A DNA stretch of 64,000 bases from Acidobacteriota bacterium. Its GTDB lineage: Bacteria > Acidobacteriota > UBA6911 > RPQK01 > DATIPO01. Under the pieces are notes generated by a model that did not search any database, was not told the DNA's origin, and saw only the letters and a program-made list of their open reading frames with translations. The stretch is taken from assembly GCA_035471785.1 (NCBI GenBank), contig DATIPQ010000035.1:1-64000 (forward strand), given 5' to 3'. A program made the translations under genes and the position numbers. Shown here one piece after another: positions 29,264 to 37,555 of this stretch (its first letter is position 1; each line of letters opens with the position of its first letter).

Positions 29264-29398
29264 TCGTCTTGATCTCCCTTCACCTTTATGAAATGGTGGC
29301 GGGTCAGCGGTTTATTCCCAAGATTTTGAGTATAATCATGGCGCTTCCGGCGGGGTGGTAGAATCGAGTGGTTTGTCACTAGCGCCGGAGGGGTTTTC

Positions 29399-29989
29399 AT
29401 GGCCAAGATCATTCTTGAAGAGGACTTGCGGGACGTGCCCGAGGGCGGGACTTTTTCCGTACCGGCGGGAGCCGTCGTTACCGATTTGGCGCGCGAGGCG
29501 GCTGAAAAGCGCTCCATCACCCTGCAAGAGTCGACGGGCGGCACCATCGCCCTGGGCGCCGATCATGGCGGCTTCGCCATGAAGGAAGAGGTCAAGAAGC
29601 TGCTGCGGGAACTGGGCCATGAAGTGCATGACGTGGGGGTTTTCGACGAGTCCCCCGCCGACTATCCCGAGGTGGCCTACCAGGTGGCGCTGGCCGTATC
29701 GCAGGGACGCTGCCGCTGGGGCATCATGGTGGACGGTGCCGGCATCGGATCCTGCATGGCGGCCAACAAGGTGCCGGGCGTGCGGGCGGCCCTCTGTTAC
29801 GACGAGGCCACGGCCCGCAACAGCCGTCAGCACAACTACGCCAACGTGCTCACCCTGGGCGGACGCATGATTTCGAGCCAAGCCATGGAAACCATCGTCC
29901 GCACTTGGCTGGAAACCCCTTACGGCGAGGCGCGCCATGGCCGCCGCGTCGACAAGATCATGGACATCGAAAGTAAGTACCTGCGTTGA
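29399..29989 (+). CDS. rpiB: RpiB/LacA/LacB-family sugar-phosphate isomerase with N-terminal extension
   Basis: A 196-residue protein whose residues 49-196 match RpiB: IALGADHGGFAMKEEVKKLLRELGHEVHDVG, DYPEVAYQVALAVSQG, VDGAGIGSCMAANKVPGVRAALCYDE and ARNSRQHNYANVLTLGGR. RpiB interconverts ribose-5-P and ribulose-5-P. The first ~48 residues (DVPEGGTFSVPAGAVVTDLAREAAEKRSITL) are extra; they resemble the VTPLAREAxxxxGI segments on microcompartment-associated enzymes. A GGAGGGG site precedes the ATG. Confidence 0.87.
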   Translation: MAKIILEEDLRDVPEGGTFSVPAGAVVTDLAREAAEKRSITLQESTGGTIALGADHGGFAMKEEVKKLLRELGHEVHDVGVFDESPADYPEVAYQVALAVSQGRCRWGIMVDGAGIGSCMAANKVPGVRAALCYDEATARNSRQHNYANVLTLGGRMISSQAMETIVRTWLETPYGEARHGRRVDKIMDIESKYLR

Positions 29990-30021
29990 CAAGCGCCGGG
30001 AATCCAAGGGAAGAGACCCTC

Positions 30022-31698
30022 ATGGCAAGAAATCCAGCGACATCTGTTTATCGAGTATTGGCCCTGACGGCCCTGTTGGCCCTTCTGGCCTGGGCCTGCC
30101 AGACGTCTGAACCAGCCGAGACGCTTTCCAAAGAAAGCTATTCGGAATACCTGCGAACCCTTTCTGGCGACGAATACGAGGGACGAGCCCCGGCAACGCC
30201 CGGAGGCAGCAAGGCGGCCGAATACATCCGGGACAAGTTCCAGGCCTTCGGACTGCAGCCCGTCAACGGCGACTCCTTTTATCAGCAGGTGTCGCTGGTT
30301 GGCATGACGGCTTCCTCCGACCTGACCCTCGAGATCGGCGGCGCGGCCCGGCACAGCCTGCGGATGCCTCAGGACGCGGTGGCCTGGGCGGGAGTCGAAG
30401 AAGAGCGCATCGAGGTTTCCGATGCCGATTTGGTCTTCGTCGGCTACGGCGTCAACGCTCCCGAGGCCCATTGGGACGATTACAAGGGGCACGATGTCGA
30501 GGGCAAGGTGCTGCTCATGCTGGTCAACGACCCGCCTTCCGACGATCCCACCCATTTCGGCGGCAAGGCCCTGACCTACTACGGACGCTGGACCTACAAG
30601 CTGGAGGAAGCCGCCCGCCGGGGAGCCGTGGGCGTCATGCTCATCCACGAAACCGAGATGGCCGGCTACCCCTGGGGCGTGGTGGTCAATTCCTGGACGG
30701 GAGAGCAAATGTCGCTGCCGGCTCAGGGCGAGAAGAGCACCCGCTTCGAGTCGTGGATCAAGAACCAGCGTGCCGACGAACTCCTGAAAGCGGCCGGAAG
30801 CAGCTTCCAGGAAGCCCGCGAGAAGGCGTCCTCCCCCGAATTCGAGCCCATCGACCTGCCTTTCAAGGTCTCGGTGGCTTTCGACAACGCCATCCGCAGG
30901 GCCGAGGCCCCCAACGTCTTGGCCAAGCTTGAAGGGTCCGATCCCGAACTCAAGGAGCAGGTGGTGATCGTCACTTCCCACTACGATCACCTGGGCAAGG
31001 CCGAGGCCACGGTCGACTTCCGCAACCAGGACGATCTCATCTACAACGGGGCCTTCGACAATGCCTCGGGTACGGCGGCTCTCCTCGAAATGGCCCGGGT
31101 GATGGTCTCCTGGCCTCACGAGCGCCGGCCCAAGCGAAGCGTCATCTTCGCCGCCGTCACGGCCGAAGAGCAGGGATTGCTGGGATCTCAATACTACGCC
31201 CAGAACCCGCTCGTTCCGCTTTCCGAAACTCAGGCCAACATCAACATCGACGGCGTCAACGTGTGGGGACCGGCCGAGGACATCGTGGCCATGGGCGCCG
31301 AGCGCTCCACCCTGGAGCCGCTGGTGCAGCAGGTGGCCGGGGAAATGGAGATGACCCTCTCCCCCGATCCTTCTCCGGAGAAGGGCTATTACTTCCGTTC
31401 CGACCATTTCAACTTCGTCAAGGTGGGCGTCCCTTCGGTCTATCTCGACATGGGATTGCAGTTCCGCGACAAGCCTGACGATTGGGGCAGGAAGTTGATG
31501 GAGGACTACGTTGCCAACCACTATCATCAGCCCAGCGACGAGTTCGATCCCGAGTGGCCGCTGACGGGGGCGCTGCAACTGATGGAATTCACCATGAAGG
31601 TGATCGAGCGGGTGGGCAATGCCGAGGATATGATGCAGTGGCGGGAAGGCGACCCCTTCTACGAAATGCGCCGCCGGCAACTGCAAGCCGGTTCCTGA
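30022..31698 (+). CDS. M28 family zinc aminopeptidase, lipoprotein
   Basis: A 558-residue lipoprotein (LLALLAWAC lipobox) with a PA-domain insert and an M28 peptidase core. Zinc ligands are visible in TSHYDHLG, FDNASGTAALLEMA and the catalytic pair in VTAEEQGLLGS, with YFRSDHFNFVKVGVPSVYLD near the C-terminus. It probably trims N-terminal residues from peptides outside the cytoplasm. ATG 30022 follows GGGAAGAG. It is downstream of rpiB by 32 bp. Confidence 0.88.
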   Translation: MARNPATSVYRVLALTALLALLAWACQTSEPAETLSKESYSEYLRTLSGDEYEGRAPATPGGSKAAEYIRDKFQAFGLQPVNGDSFYQQVSLVGMTASSDLTLEIGGAARHSLRMPQDAVAWAGVEEERIEVSDADLVFVGYGVNAPEAHWDDYKGHDVEGKVLLMLVNDPPSDDPTHFGGKALTYYGRWTYKLEEAARRGAVGVMLIHETEMAGYPWGVVVNSWTGEQMSLPAQGEKSTRFESWIKNQRADELLKAAGSSFQEAREKASSPEFEPIDLPFKVSVAFDNAIRRAEAPNVLAKLEGSDPELKEQVVIVTSHYDHLGKAEATVDFRNQDDLIYNGAFDNASGTAALLEMARVMVSWPHERRPKRSVIFAAVTAEEQGLLGSQYYAQNPLVPLSETQANINIDGVNVWGPAEDIVAMGAERSTLEPLVQQVAGEMEMTLSPDPSPEKGYYFRSDHFNFVKVGVPSVYLDMGLQFRDKPDDWGRKLMEDYVANHYHQPSDEFDPEWPLTGALQLMEFTMKVIERVGNAEDMMQWREGDPFYEMRRRQLQAGS

Positions 31699-31707
31699 CG
31701 CGTTTCC

Positions 31708-33609
31708 ATGATTTTCCGTCTAGACAACGTCGCCAAAGAGTTCGGCACTCAGTTGCTCTTCCGCGAAGTCACGGCCCAGTGCAACGAAGGTGAGCGCATC
31801 GGTCTGATCGGACGCAACGGCACCGGCAAGACCACCCTCTTCGACCTGATCGAGGGGAAGGAGAAACCCGACCAGGGACGCGTCAGCCGCTCCTCCGGGC
31901 TGGAAGTGGGGCGCATCGCGCAGATTCCCGATTTCCAGCCCGGCAACAGCGTGCGCCAGGAGGCTCTGCGCGTTTTCGAGCACTTCCGCCAGATGGAAGA
32001 GCGGGTCGCCCAGCTCGAGCACGACATGGCCGGGGGTGAGCTGTCCGAGCAGTTGGCCCGCGAATACGACCAGTTGCGCAGCCGGCTTCACCTCCACGGC
32101 GGATACGATTACGAGGCCCGCACCGAGGCCGTACTGCTGGGCATCGGCTTCCCCAAGGACCTGGTCGACGCTCCCTGGGAACGCCTCTCGGGAGGACAGA
32201 AAAACCGCCTGCTGGTGGCTCAGACATTGCTCTCTCCCAGCGATCTGCTGCTGCTCGACGAGCCCACAAACCATCTCGACCTTAAGGCCATCCTGTGGCT
32301 GACCGAGTATCTGCGGGGACTGCCCGAAGCTTACATCGTGGTCAGCCATGACCGCCGCTTTCTCGACGACGTCACCGACCGGACCTGGGAGCTGGAAGGC
32401 AAGCGGCTGCATCTCTACTCGGGCTCTTTCAGCAAGGCGCGCAAAGAGCGCGAGCAGCGCATGGCCCAGCGCGAGGCCGAGTACCAGCGGCAGCAGGAAT
32501 GGAAGTCCAAGACCGAGGACTTTATCCGGCGCAACATCTACGGGCAGAAGACCAAGCAGGCCCAGTCGCGCCGCAAGAAGCTGGAAAGGACCGAGTGGCT
32601 GGAGGCGCCCCAGCGGGACGATGCCGTCCTCCACCTCAAGATATCGGAAGGACGCCGGGGCGGGGCCCAGACCTTCACTTTGCGAGATGCCGATCTGGGC
32701 TACCCGTCCAAGACGGTGCTGCGCGGCGTGTCGTTGAGCGTCCGGCGGGGTGAGCGCCTGGGGCTGGTGGGCTCCAACGGCAGCGGCAAGACCACTTTGC
32801 TCAAAACCCTGGCGGGCGACCTGCCCGTGCTTGACGGCGACTTCGAGTGGGGACCGAACAACGACCTGGCCTACTACTCTCAGGAGCCCGAGTTGGGCAA
32901 CAGGGACGAGACCGTCTACGACGTCCTGCGCCGGCTCGACCCCCGCACCACCGACGAAGAACTGCGCAACTTCGCGGCTCTCTTTCTCTTCCGGGGCAAC
33001 GACATCGAAAAGCCTCTGGGAGCTCTCAGCGGAGGCGAGCGCAGTCGTCTGGCCCTGGCGGGACTGGTCTACGAGTCGGCCAACGTCCTCATCATGGACG
33101 AGCCCACCAACCACCTCGACATCGCCAGCCGCGAGGCCCTGGAACGGATGCTCTCCACCTACAAGGGCACTTTGCTGGTGGTCTCCCACGATCTCTACTT
33201 CCTGGGCAACGTGGTCGACCAGTTCTACTGGCTTCACGACGGCGGCCTGCACCCCCTCAAGTCCCTCAGCGACCTCCACTACGACGACCCTCTGGCGGCG
33301 GGAAACGGGAGACCAGCGCGGGACGTGACCAAGGCTGCTCAGCCTGACCGCGTCAACTCAGCGCCCAAGTCGAAACTCTCCAAGAACCGCCTTCGCAAAA
33401 TGCGCCGGGAGGTCGAGAACCTGGAAGCCAAAGTGGCCCATCTGGAATCGGAAAAATCCCGTCTCGAAGATCTCCTCCAAGACCCTCAACGGTCCTACGA
33501 AGATCTCCAGGAGCTCTCTCAGTCCCACGCCCAAGTCGATCGGCAGTTAACCGACCTCTACTGGAAGTGGGAAGAAAAAGCCGAAGAACTGGCCCGCCAG
33601 GAGTCCTGA
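31708..33609 (+). CDS. ABC-F family ATPase
   Basis: A 633-residue soluble protein with two ABC domains: Walker A GRNGTGKTT and GSNGSGKTT, signatures LSGGQKNR and LSGGERSR, Walker B LLLDEPTNHLD and LIMDEPTNHLD, joined by a charged linker (ARKEREQRMAQREAEYQRQQEW), and a C-terminal coiled coil (LRKMRREVENLEAKVAHLESEKSRLEDLL). ABC-F proteins act on the ribosome rather than as transporters; the C-terminal coil resembles Uup. It starts nine bases after the M28 gene. Confidence 0.9.
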   Translation: MIFRLDNVAKEFGTQLLFREVTAQCNEGERIGLIGRNGTGKTTLFDLIEGKEKPDQGRVSRSSGLEVGRIAQIPDFQPGNSVRQEALRVFEHFRQMEERVAQLEHDMAGGELSEQLAREYDQLRSRLHLHGGYDYEARTEAVLLGIGFPKDLVDAPWERLSGGQKNRLLVAQTLLSPSDLLLLDEPTNHLDLKAILWLTEYLRGLPEAYIVVSHDRRFLDDVTDRTWELEGKRLHLYSGSFSKARKEREQRMAQREAEYQRQQEWKSKTEDFIRRNIYGQKTKQAQSRRKKLERTEWLEAPQRDDAVLHLKISEGRRGGAQTFTLRDADLGYPSKTVLRGVSLSVRRGERLGLVGSNGSGKTTLLKTLAGDLPVLDGDFEWGPNNDLAYYSQEPELGNRDETVYDVLRRLDPRTTDEELRNFAALFLFRGNDIEKPLGALSGGERSRLALAGLVYESANVLIMDEPTNHLDIASREALERMLSTYKGTLLVVSHDLYFLGNVVDQFYWLHDGGLHPLKSLSDLHYDDPLAAGNGRPARDVTKAAQPDRVNSAPKSKLSKNRLRKMRREVENLEAKVAHLESEKSRLEDLLQDPQRSYEDLQELSQSHAQVDRQLTDLYWKWEEKAEELARQES

Positions 33610-33642
33610 ATTCCCCCCGTTACGCGTTTAGGCACCCGCAGG

Positions 33643-36039
33643 TCAGTCCTGGCGCAGGGCCAGGAGGGGGTCTATGGTGGCGGCGCGGCGGGCGGGGGCC
33701 AGGGTGGCCAAGGTGGCGGCCAGGGCCAGCAGCAGCGTTACGGCGCCGTAGGTGACGGCGTCCAGGGAGCTGACGTTGAGCAGCAGGCCCGACATCAGTT
33801 CTCCGGCGGCCATGGCGCCGGCAAGGCCCAAGACCAGTCCCACCGCCAGCAGCTTGAGTCCGTTGCCCAGAACCTGTCCCATGACGTGGGCGCGGCGGGC
33901 GCCCAGCGCCATGCGGATGCCGATTTCGTGGGTCTGCTGGCTGACGGCGTAGGAGATCACTCCGTAGACGCCGCCCAGTGCCAAGATCAGCGCCACTGCA
34001 GCGAAGAGTCCGAAGACCCAGGAATAGGCCCGGCGGATATAGAGCGAGCGGTCCAGCCTTTCGGCCATGGTGGCCACATTGTAGATGGGCAGTGAGGCGT
34101 CGAGTTCGCGCACCAGCCGGCGCGAGGGCTCGACCAGGGTGTTGGGATCGACCGAGGTGCGCAGCACCATGGTCATGCGAGGGATGCTGAATTGCCGGAA
34201 AGGCACGAAGACGCCCGGTCTCATGTCTTGGTCCAGTCCATAGTGCTTGGTGTCGTGGGCCACGCCCACCACCGTCATCCAGTCGCGTCCGCCCCCGCCC
34301 CGGATGCGTTTGCCTACGGCATCCTGATTGGGCCAGTGGAGGCGGGCCATGCTCTCGTTGATCACCACCACCTCGTTTTCCTCAAGGCCTTCGCTCTCCT
34401 CGAACCAGCGTCCGGATTTCACGCGGATGCCCATGGTTTCGAAGTAATCGGGGGTGGCTACCCTGAAGAGGACCACTGGATTGGCTTCGTCCTCGCCGCG
34501 TTCGGGCGCTCCCTCGGCTTCGAAGAAATTGCCCCAGTGGCCTCCCAGCGGCGTGGATGAGACGGCGCCCGCCGAGACGACTCCGGGAAGGGCCTTGCTG
34601 CGTTCGATCAATTCCTGAAAAAAGGCCCGGATCTGTTCGTCCTCGGAATGCCTCTGGGGAGATAGGGAAACGCCATAGGTGAGGATGTTGGACACCTGAA
34701 ATCCCGGATCGACCTCTTGCAGTCCGGCGAAGGTGCGGAAAAGCAGTCCGGCCCCGATCAGCAGCACGAAGGCCAGCGCCAGTTCGGCCACCACCAGTCC
34801 GTTGAGGGTGCGCCGTCCGCCTGCCGAAGCGCCCGCCCGCAGGGCCGAGTCGCGGATCACCTGCTGCACGTTGAGGCGGGTCGACTGAAAGGAGGGCATG
34901 AGTCCGAAGAGCACCGCCGTTGAGAGCAGCACGGCCACGAAAAAGAGCAGGAAGCGCCAGTCGAAGCTGAAGGCCACCCATGCGGGCATGCGGTCCGCCA
35001 TCAGGGCCACCACAGCGCGCAGTCCGGCCCAGCCGGCCAGTCCGCCGAGGACACCGCCCAAGAGCGAGTAGAGCAGGCTTTCGGTGAGCAACTGGCGCAT
35101 GATGCGCGTGCGGCTGGCGCCCAGCGAGAGGCGGATGCCCATTTCGCGCGTCCGCGAGGCGCCGCGGGCCAGCATCAGCCCGGCCACGTTGGCACAGGCG
35201 ATCAGCAGCACAAGTCCCACCGCTCCCAGAAGCAGCATGGTCACGGCCCGCACGTCGCCCAGATAGCGCTCGCGCAGCGGCGTCAGGCGGGGCGAGGTGA
35301 TGTCGTTGACCGAACGCTGCTCGACCTGGCCCTTGTGGACGCGGGTCAGGTCCTGGCGGGCCTGCTCGATGGTGACGCCCGGCTTGAGGCGTCCGATGCC
35401 GTCCAGGTACCAGCCGTCCTGGGAGGTGGGGTCGGACTGCAGCGGTATCCACAGGTCGACGGCGTCGGGGAAGACGGCTTCTCTGGGCAGCACGCCGATG
35501 ATTTCGTAGGGGGTGTCGTCGAGTCTCAGGGTCTCGCCCAGCACGTCTTCGCGTCCGCCGTAAAGGCGCTGCCACATGCCGTGGCTCAAGAGCACGACTT
35601 TCTCGCCGCCCACCTGGTCTTCTTCAGGAGTGAAATTGCGTCCCAGCACCGGGCGGTAGCCCAGCAGCGCCGCCAGGTCGTGGGTGGTCTCCAGTCCGCG
35701 CACCCGCTCGGCGTCGCCTTCGGTGGCCAGGTTGAAGGTGGAATCGTCCCACACCGAAATCAGCTCGAAGGTCTGGTTGTCACGCCGCCAGACGTGGAAG
35801 TCCGGGTCGGAAATGCCCACGTATTCCAGGTTCCACTGAGGGGCTTTCTCGTCCAGGTCGACCAGCCGTTCGGGAGCGGGCAGCGGCAGGGGACGCATGA
35901 AGAGTCCGCTGTAGATGTTGAAGATGACCGTGTTGCCGGCGATCCCCAGCGCCAGCATGCCCGTGATCATCAGGGTGAAACCCGGCTTGCGCAACATCCA
36001 ACGCAGCGACAACTTCACGTCTTGCCAAAATGCCGTCAT
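33643..36039 (-). CDS. ADOP-type duplicated MacB/FtsX permease
   Basis: A 798-residue permease of the acidobacterial duplicated orphan permease kind: two repeats of MacB periplasmic core plus FtsX domain, with eight membrane spans overall. Visible: LGIAGNTVIFNIYSGLFMRPLPLPAPERLVDLD at the N-terminus, IACANVAGLMLARGASRTREMGIRLSLGASR in the middle and QTHEIGIRMALGARRAHV near the end. No ABC ATPase gene is adjacent, which is why the family is called orphan. ATG 36039 has AGGAGG upstream; the frame to 36201 is not family-like. Confidence 0.9.
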   Translation of the reverse strand: MTAFWQDVKLSLRWMLRKPGFTLMITGMLALGIAGNTVIFNIYSGLFMRPLPLPAPERLVDLDEKAPQWNLEYVGISDPDFHVWRRDNQTFELISVWDDSTFNLATEGDAERVRGLETTHDLAALLGYRPVLGRNFTPEEDQVGGEKVVLLSHGMWQRLYGGREDVLGETLRLDDTPYEIIGVLPREAVFPDAVDLWIPLQSDPTSQDGWYLDGIGRLKPGVTIEQARQDLTRVHKGQVEQRSVNDITSPRLTPLRERYLGDVRAVTMLLLGAVGLVLLIACANVAGLMLARGASRTREMGIRLSLGASRTRIMRQLLTESLLYSLLGGVLGGLAGWAGLRAVVALMADRMPAWVAFSFDWRFLLFFVAVLLSTAVLFGLMPSFQSTRLNVQQVIRDSALRAGASAGGRRTLNGLVVAELALAFVLLIGAGLLFRTFAGLQEVDPGFQVSNILTYGVSLSPQRHSEDEQIRAFFQELIERSKALPGVVSAGAVSSTPLGGHWGNFFEAEGAPERGEDEANPVVLFRVATPDYFETMGIRVKSGRWFEESEGLEENEVVVINESMARLHWPNQDAVGKRIRGGGGRDWMTVVGVAHDTKHYGLDQDMRPGVFVPFRQFSIPRMTMVLRTSVDPNTLVEPSRRLVRELDASLPIYNVATMAERLDRSLYIRRAYSWVFGLFAAVALILALGGVYGVISYAVSQQTHEIGIRMALGARRAHVMGQVLGNGLKLLAVGLVLGLAGAMAAGELMSGLLLNVSSLDAVTYGAVTLLLALAATLATLAPARRAATIDPLLALRQD

Positions 36040-36232
36040 GCCCTCACTCCTCCTTCTCCACGCCTGGCGCCAACCGAACCATATCCAGTGTGACGAAACT
36101 CGCCGTCGAATGGTTGGTCCGTTTGCCTTTTCTCTAAGACACTCCGCCTTGCGGTCGGTTAGCCCTTTTGACGGCAATGAGCTCCCAGTGCCGCCGGTCA
36201 TCGGGATCCTTCGACCAGAGCACTCCCATTTC

Positions 36233-36697
36233 TCAACCCTTTTCCCGGATTATTCGCGCCCATCTTCGTAGATTTCCCCTTGAGGAGCGTTAGTAGAAGC
36301 TGAAAGGAGGCATCGAGCAAGTACAATGCACCGCCCGGGGGCGTGGCCGGCGCGACCGCCTTGCGCCCACAACTCTTAGAAAGGAGGTCCCAAATGCAAC
36401 TGACCCTCGATTTGCCCGAAGAACTGATGAAAGACGTCCAATTCGAAGCCGACCACGAAGAGGTTTCGGTCGAGGAATGGCTCAAAAAGCTCATCGCGCG
36501 CAACGTCTGGCGCCGCCAACTGCAAAACCGCAAACCCGGCAACCGCCCCCACATTTCAGAAGTTATCGCCGACCTGATGAAGGACGTGCCCGCTGAGGAC
36601 TTGGAGATGTTGCCAGACCCCAGAGAGCTTGACCACTATCTTTACGGAACGCCGAAAAGAAACAGCGATGAGTAGGACCATCTTCGCGGACACCTTC
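36233..36697 (+). repeat. Direct repeat, left copy (toxin-antitoxin leader, antitoxin and toxin start)
   Basis: From TCAACCCT at 36233 to CACCTTC at 36697 this is nearly the same as 40592-41057. It contains the leader (GGCATCGAGCAAGTACAATG), the antitoxin gene and the first 30 bases of the PIN gene. The two copies lie about 4.36 kb apart in the same orientation. The 36040-36232 stretch just before it, after the ADOP gene start, holds no recognised gene. Confidence 0.85.
36394..36675 (+). CDS. VapB-like antitoxin, copy 1
   Basis: A 93-residue protein: an N-terminal beta strand (MQLTLDLPEELMKDV), a helical middle (VEEWLKKLIARNVWRRQLQNR) and an acidic tail ending DHYLYGTPKRN. It is probably an antitoxin because it overlaps a PIN toxin gene by 8 bp and has the strand-helix-helix plus tail layout. 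I do not recognise the exact family. AAAGGAGG precedes the ATG. Copy 3 at 40754 differs at few residues. Confidence 0.75.
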   Translation: MQLTLDLPEELMKDVQFEADHEEVSVEEWLKKLIARNVWRRQLQNRKPGNRPHISEVIADLMKDVPAEDLEMLPDPRELDHYLYGTPKRNSDE

Positions 36698-37093
36698 TAC
36701 TGGATCGCCCTAGCCAAGCCCACAGATCCAGCTCATGCTGGCGCCTGCAGCCTAAGGGAGAGCATGACGGATGCCAGTCTCCTGACAACTGATGAGGTGC
36801 TGGTCGAGTATTTGGCTTACTTCTCGGCGACGCCCGCCCATGTGAGACTACGGGTGGCCCTAAGTGTCAGGAGTATCCTCAACGACCCTGTCATTGACGT
36901 TGTCCCCCAAGATCGGGAGACCTTCCTGGCCGGTCTCGACTACTTCCAGGCCCGCCTGGACAAGCACTACAGCCTCACCGACTGCATCGCCATGCTAACC
37001 ATGCGCAAACGCGGCGTCACCGCCGTCCTGACCAACGACCGCCACTTCGCCCAGGAAGGTTTCCGGCTCCTCTTCGACGGCGGACCGGGCTAG
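36668..37093 (+). CDS. PIN-domain toxin (VapC-like)
   Basis: A 141-residue PIN nuclease. The four acidic metal ligands are visible: D in FADTFYWIAL (near 7), E in TTDEVLVEYL, D in HYSLTDCIAML and D in LTNDRHF. VapC toxins cut tRNA or rRNA and are held by the partner VapB-like protein. The ATG overlaps the antitoxin stop by 8 bp. This is the only intact toxin of the three modules here. Confidence 0.87.
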   Translation: MSRTIFADTFYWIALAKPTDPAHAGACSLRESMTDASLLTTDEVLVEYLAYFSATPAHVRLRVALSVRSILNDPVIDVVPQDRETFLAGLDYFQARLDKHYSLTDCIAMLTMRKRGVTAVLTNDRHFAQEGFRLLFDGGPG

Positions 37094-37105
37094 GAGAGAA
37101 CCCAA

Positions 37106-37388
37106 ATGAAGCTGACCATCGATCTTGCCCGAAGAACTGATGAGAGACGTCCAATTCGAAGCCGACCACGAAGAGGTCCCGGTCGAGGAATGGCTCAAGA
37201 AGCTCATCAAGCGCAACGTCTGGCGCCGCCAACTGCAAAACCGCATGCGCGGCAACTGCCCCCACATCGCGGAACTCATCCTTGAGAACATGAAGGACGC
37301 ATTTCCCGAGGAATTGGCCAAGCACCCCAGAGACGGAGCGAGCGAACACGACCACTACATTTACGGCACCCCGAAGAGGAACTCATGA
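37106..37388 (+). pseudogene. Frameshifted VapB-like antitoxin, copy 2
   Basis: Begins ATGAAGCTGACCATCGATC like copy 1, but one extra base around 37123-37126 (CTTGCCC against TTGCCC) shifts the frame. From 37125 on (a possible TTG start) the antitoxin frame is open to 37388 and reads PEELMRDVQFEADHEEVPVEEW. So it is either a broken gene or one that uses TTG. It is more diverged from copies 1 and 3 than they are from each other. Confidence 0.65.
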
Positions 37389-37555
37389 TTGAGGCTGGGG
37401 TGCTCTTCCCCGATACCTTTCACTGGATCGCTCTCACCGAGCCTCGAGACGCTGGGCACGAACGCGCCCTTGCGCTGTCGCGCCAACTCAACGCAGATAA
37501 CGTTACGATCCCTAGGACAGAGCGACCTACCAGTCGGGAAGTTCGTAGGCCATGA
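37385..37555 (+). pseudogene. Truncated PIN toxin remnant, copy 2
   Basis: A 56-codon frame overlapping the copy-2 antitoxin stop (ATGA). LFPDTFHWIALTEPRDAGHE aligns with the FADTFYWIALAKPTDPAHA start of the intact toxin, but the match is lost after about 45 residues where the minus-strand channel gene ends (37527). The metal ligands after the first Asp are gone, so no nuclease should be made. Confidence 0.65.

Noticed and set aside
37125-37388. Antitoxin copy 2 as an intact gene from TTG 37125.
   Set aside because: Possible but not preferred: the upstream ATG and first strand match copies 1 and 3 at the DNA level with one extra base, and its toxin partner is truncated, so decay is the simpler view.
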